64,000 nucleotides of DNA from Argyresthia goedartella (Eukaryota > Arthropoda > Insecta > Lepidoptera > Argyresthiidae): positions 30,443,715 through 30,507,714 of the forward strand of contig OX463829.1 in assembly GCA_949825045.1 (NCBI GenBank). The letters run 5' to 3'. Positions 63,133-64,000 of the stretch are shown one piece after another. Under the pieces are notes generated by a model. It did not search any database, was not told the origin of the DNA, and worked only from the letters and a program-made list of their open reading frames with translations. Position 1 is the stretch's first letter. Each line of letters starts with the position of its first letter. Made by a program: the position numbers and the translations under genes.

Positions 63133-64000
63133 ATGGATGAAATTGAGCCTGAACCCCCTGACAAAAATGAAGCTTCCCAGGAGTTATTCGATGGGTCCTT
63201 CAACGCCTCATCTCCCCCTGCTCCGCCCTTCTCGCCCGTGAGCGATAATATTTATTACAAATCTTCATCTGGCTCAGAGGACATTGCTTGTGATGGGCAG
63301 GCTAAGAAACTTAAGCGCCCCCGTGTTGAAGACCCGAGTGCAATCGAAAAATCAACACCACTAAATAAGATTCCTAAAAGCACTGGCAGAATGAGGTACT
63401 CGACCTCCGATAAAGCTCCCTTCCTGGTTCATGTATCCCGATCCGATACTGATGAACGTTCTGGATCTACCATGCACCCGGTCAGGTTCGGAAAGTTTCT
63501 CATGAACAGTAACACTATTGGTATCAAACCTGATGGGATCAAGCGGGTTGGGAGAAATAGAGTCTCTGTGGAGTTCACTAAACCAGAGCAAGCTAACTGC
63601 TTCCTGATCTGTACCAAACTATTTGACAAAGGATATATTGCCAGCATTCCCATCTATAATATCACCCGCATGGGTGTAATAAGTGATGTCCCGCAGGACT
63701 GGACTGATGAAGAGGTCCTACTAAACATTCAAGTCCCCGATGGAATAGGAAAAATACTGAAGGTCCGAAGAATTAACCGGAAGGTTACTTCTCAGGATAT
63801 ATCGGAATGGAAACCTACCCAATCGGTCATAGCCACCTTTGATGGGCAAGTGCTCCCTACTAGAGTTTTTGCTTGTTATACATCCTTACCTGTGAAACTG
63901 TATCAATACCCCACAGTCCAATGCTTTAACTGCTGCCGATATGGGCACACGAAACCAAAGTGCAGGTCCAAGCCTAGGTGCTCGAAATGCGGTGAAAACC
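63133..64000 (+). CDS. LINE ORF1 (gag-like, CCHC), open at the window end
   Basis: ATG at 63133 opens a frame of 289 codons with no stop that runs off the window. The N-terminal 90 residues are acidic, proline- and serine-rich with a basic KKLKRPR patch. The middle (about 115-250) is RRM-like (PVRFGKFLMNSN, GRNRVSVEFTKPEQANCFLI, MGVISDVPQDWTDEEVLLNI). Near the edge a zinc knuckle follows the CX2CX4HX4C rule (CFNCCRYGHTKPKC), and a second begins (CSKCGEN). This is the nucleic-acid-binding gag-like ORF1 of I/Jockey-type LINEs. ORF2 should follow outside the window. The 5'UTR probably begins near 62900. Confidence 0.8.
   Translation, partial: MDEIEPEPPDKNEASQELFDGSFNASSPPAPPFSPVSDNIYYKSSSGSEDIACDGQAKKLKRPRVEDPSAIEKSTPLNKIPKSTGRMRYSTSDKAPFLVHVSRSDTDERSGSTMHPVRFGKFLMNSNTIGIKPDGIKRVGRNRVSVEFTKPEQANCFLICTKLFDKGYIASIPIYNITRMGVISDVPQDWTDEEVLLNIQVPDGIGKILKVRRINRKVTSQDISEWKPTQSVIATFDGQVLPTRVFACYTSLPVKLYQYPTVQCFNCCRYGHTKPKCRSKPRCSKCGEN

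Overview
The window looks like a stretch of lepidopteran (moth or butterfly) nuclear genome. This rests on a host gene with small GT-AG introns, a DD37D mori/maT-type mariner, abundant Jockey/CR1-like LINEs, tRNA-derived SINE pieces, and a dispersed repeat carrying a tccgtccgtccg block that I associate with Lepidoptera. No species can be named from the sequence.

Only one host locus is clearly recognisable: the stoned locus on the minus strand (about 27.8-44.7 kb). It has the dicistronic layout known from Drosophila. stnA (778 aa, 43861-41525) is followed after only 14 nt by stnB (41510-27781). I traced stnB through 14 coding exons, all with GT-AG introns, to 1,200 aa. Both are endocytic adaptors of synaptic vesicle recycling. 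The stnA reading frame has no internal methionine. Its 2.3 kb of mRNA-sense sequence holds only five other AUGs, all in a single off-frame that is not the stnB frame, and none in the last 1.4 kb. This is what leaky scanning to stnB would require. The stnB introns hold dispersed repeats and one 5.2-kb LOA/I-like LINE in antisense orientation with a 14-bp target-site duplication.

1-12.1 kb: nested, mostly dead retroelements (a gypsy pol remnant, RTE pieces, Jockey-like LINEs, a Harbinger-type MITE with TAA duplication, a mariner). A chimeric mariner-Jockey unit of about 2.4 kb is tandemly duplicated here.

12.1-22 kb: a near-full-length Jockey-like LINE whose ORF2 (939 codons) is intact. Its ORF1 ends in a correctly phased U UUA AAU heptamer directly before the stop, suggesting -1 frameshifting into ORF2. 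After it come truncated LINEs and a DD37D mariner with an intact transposase, TIRs and TA duplication, nested in an inverted Jockey copy.

22-27.8 kb: mostly noncoding, with one orphan CpG-rich island. 45-51 kb: MITEs, three copies of one unclassified element, and truncated LINEs. 51.3-55.5 kb: a nearly intact LINE with an SGNH-type ORF1. 55.5-63 kb: remnants and foldback elements. From 63,133 an intact gag-like ORF1 with a CCHC knuckle runs off the window edge.

The LINE families share a 3'UTR hairpin whose stem differs by compensating changes while the loop stays similar. The least expected signals are the stnA AUG desert, the candidate LINE frameshift site, this hairpin, and the chimeric tandem duplication. 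TE clade names are from motif recognition, not database searches.
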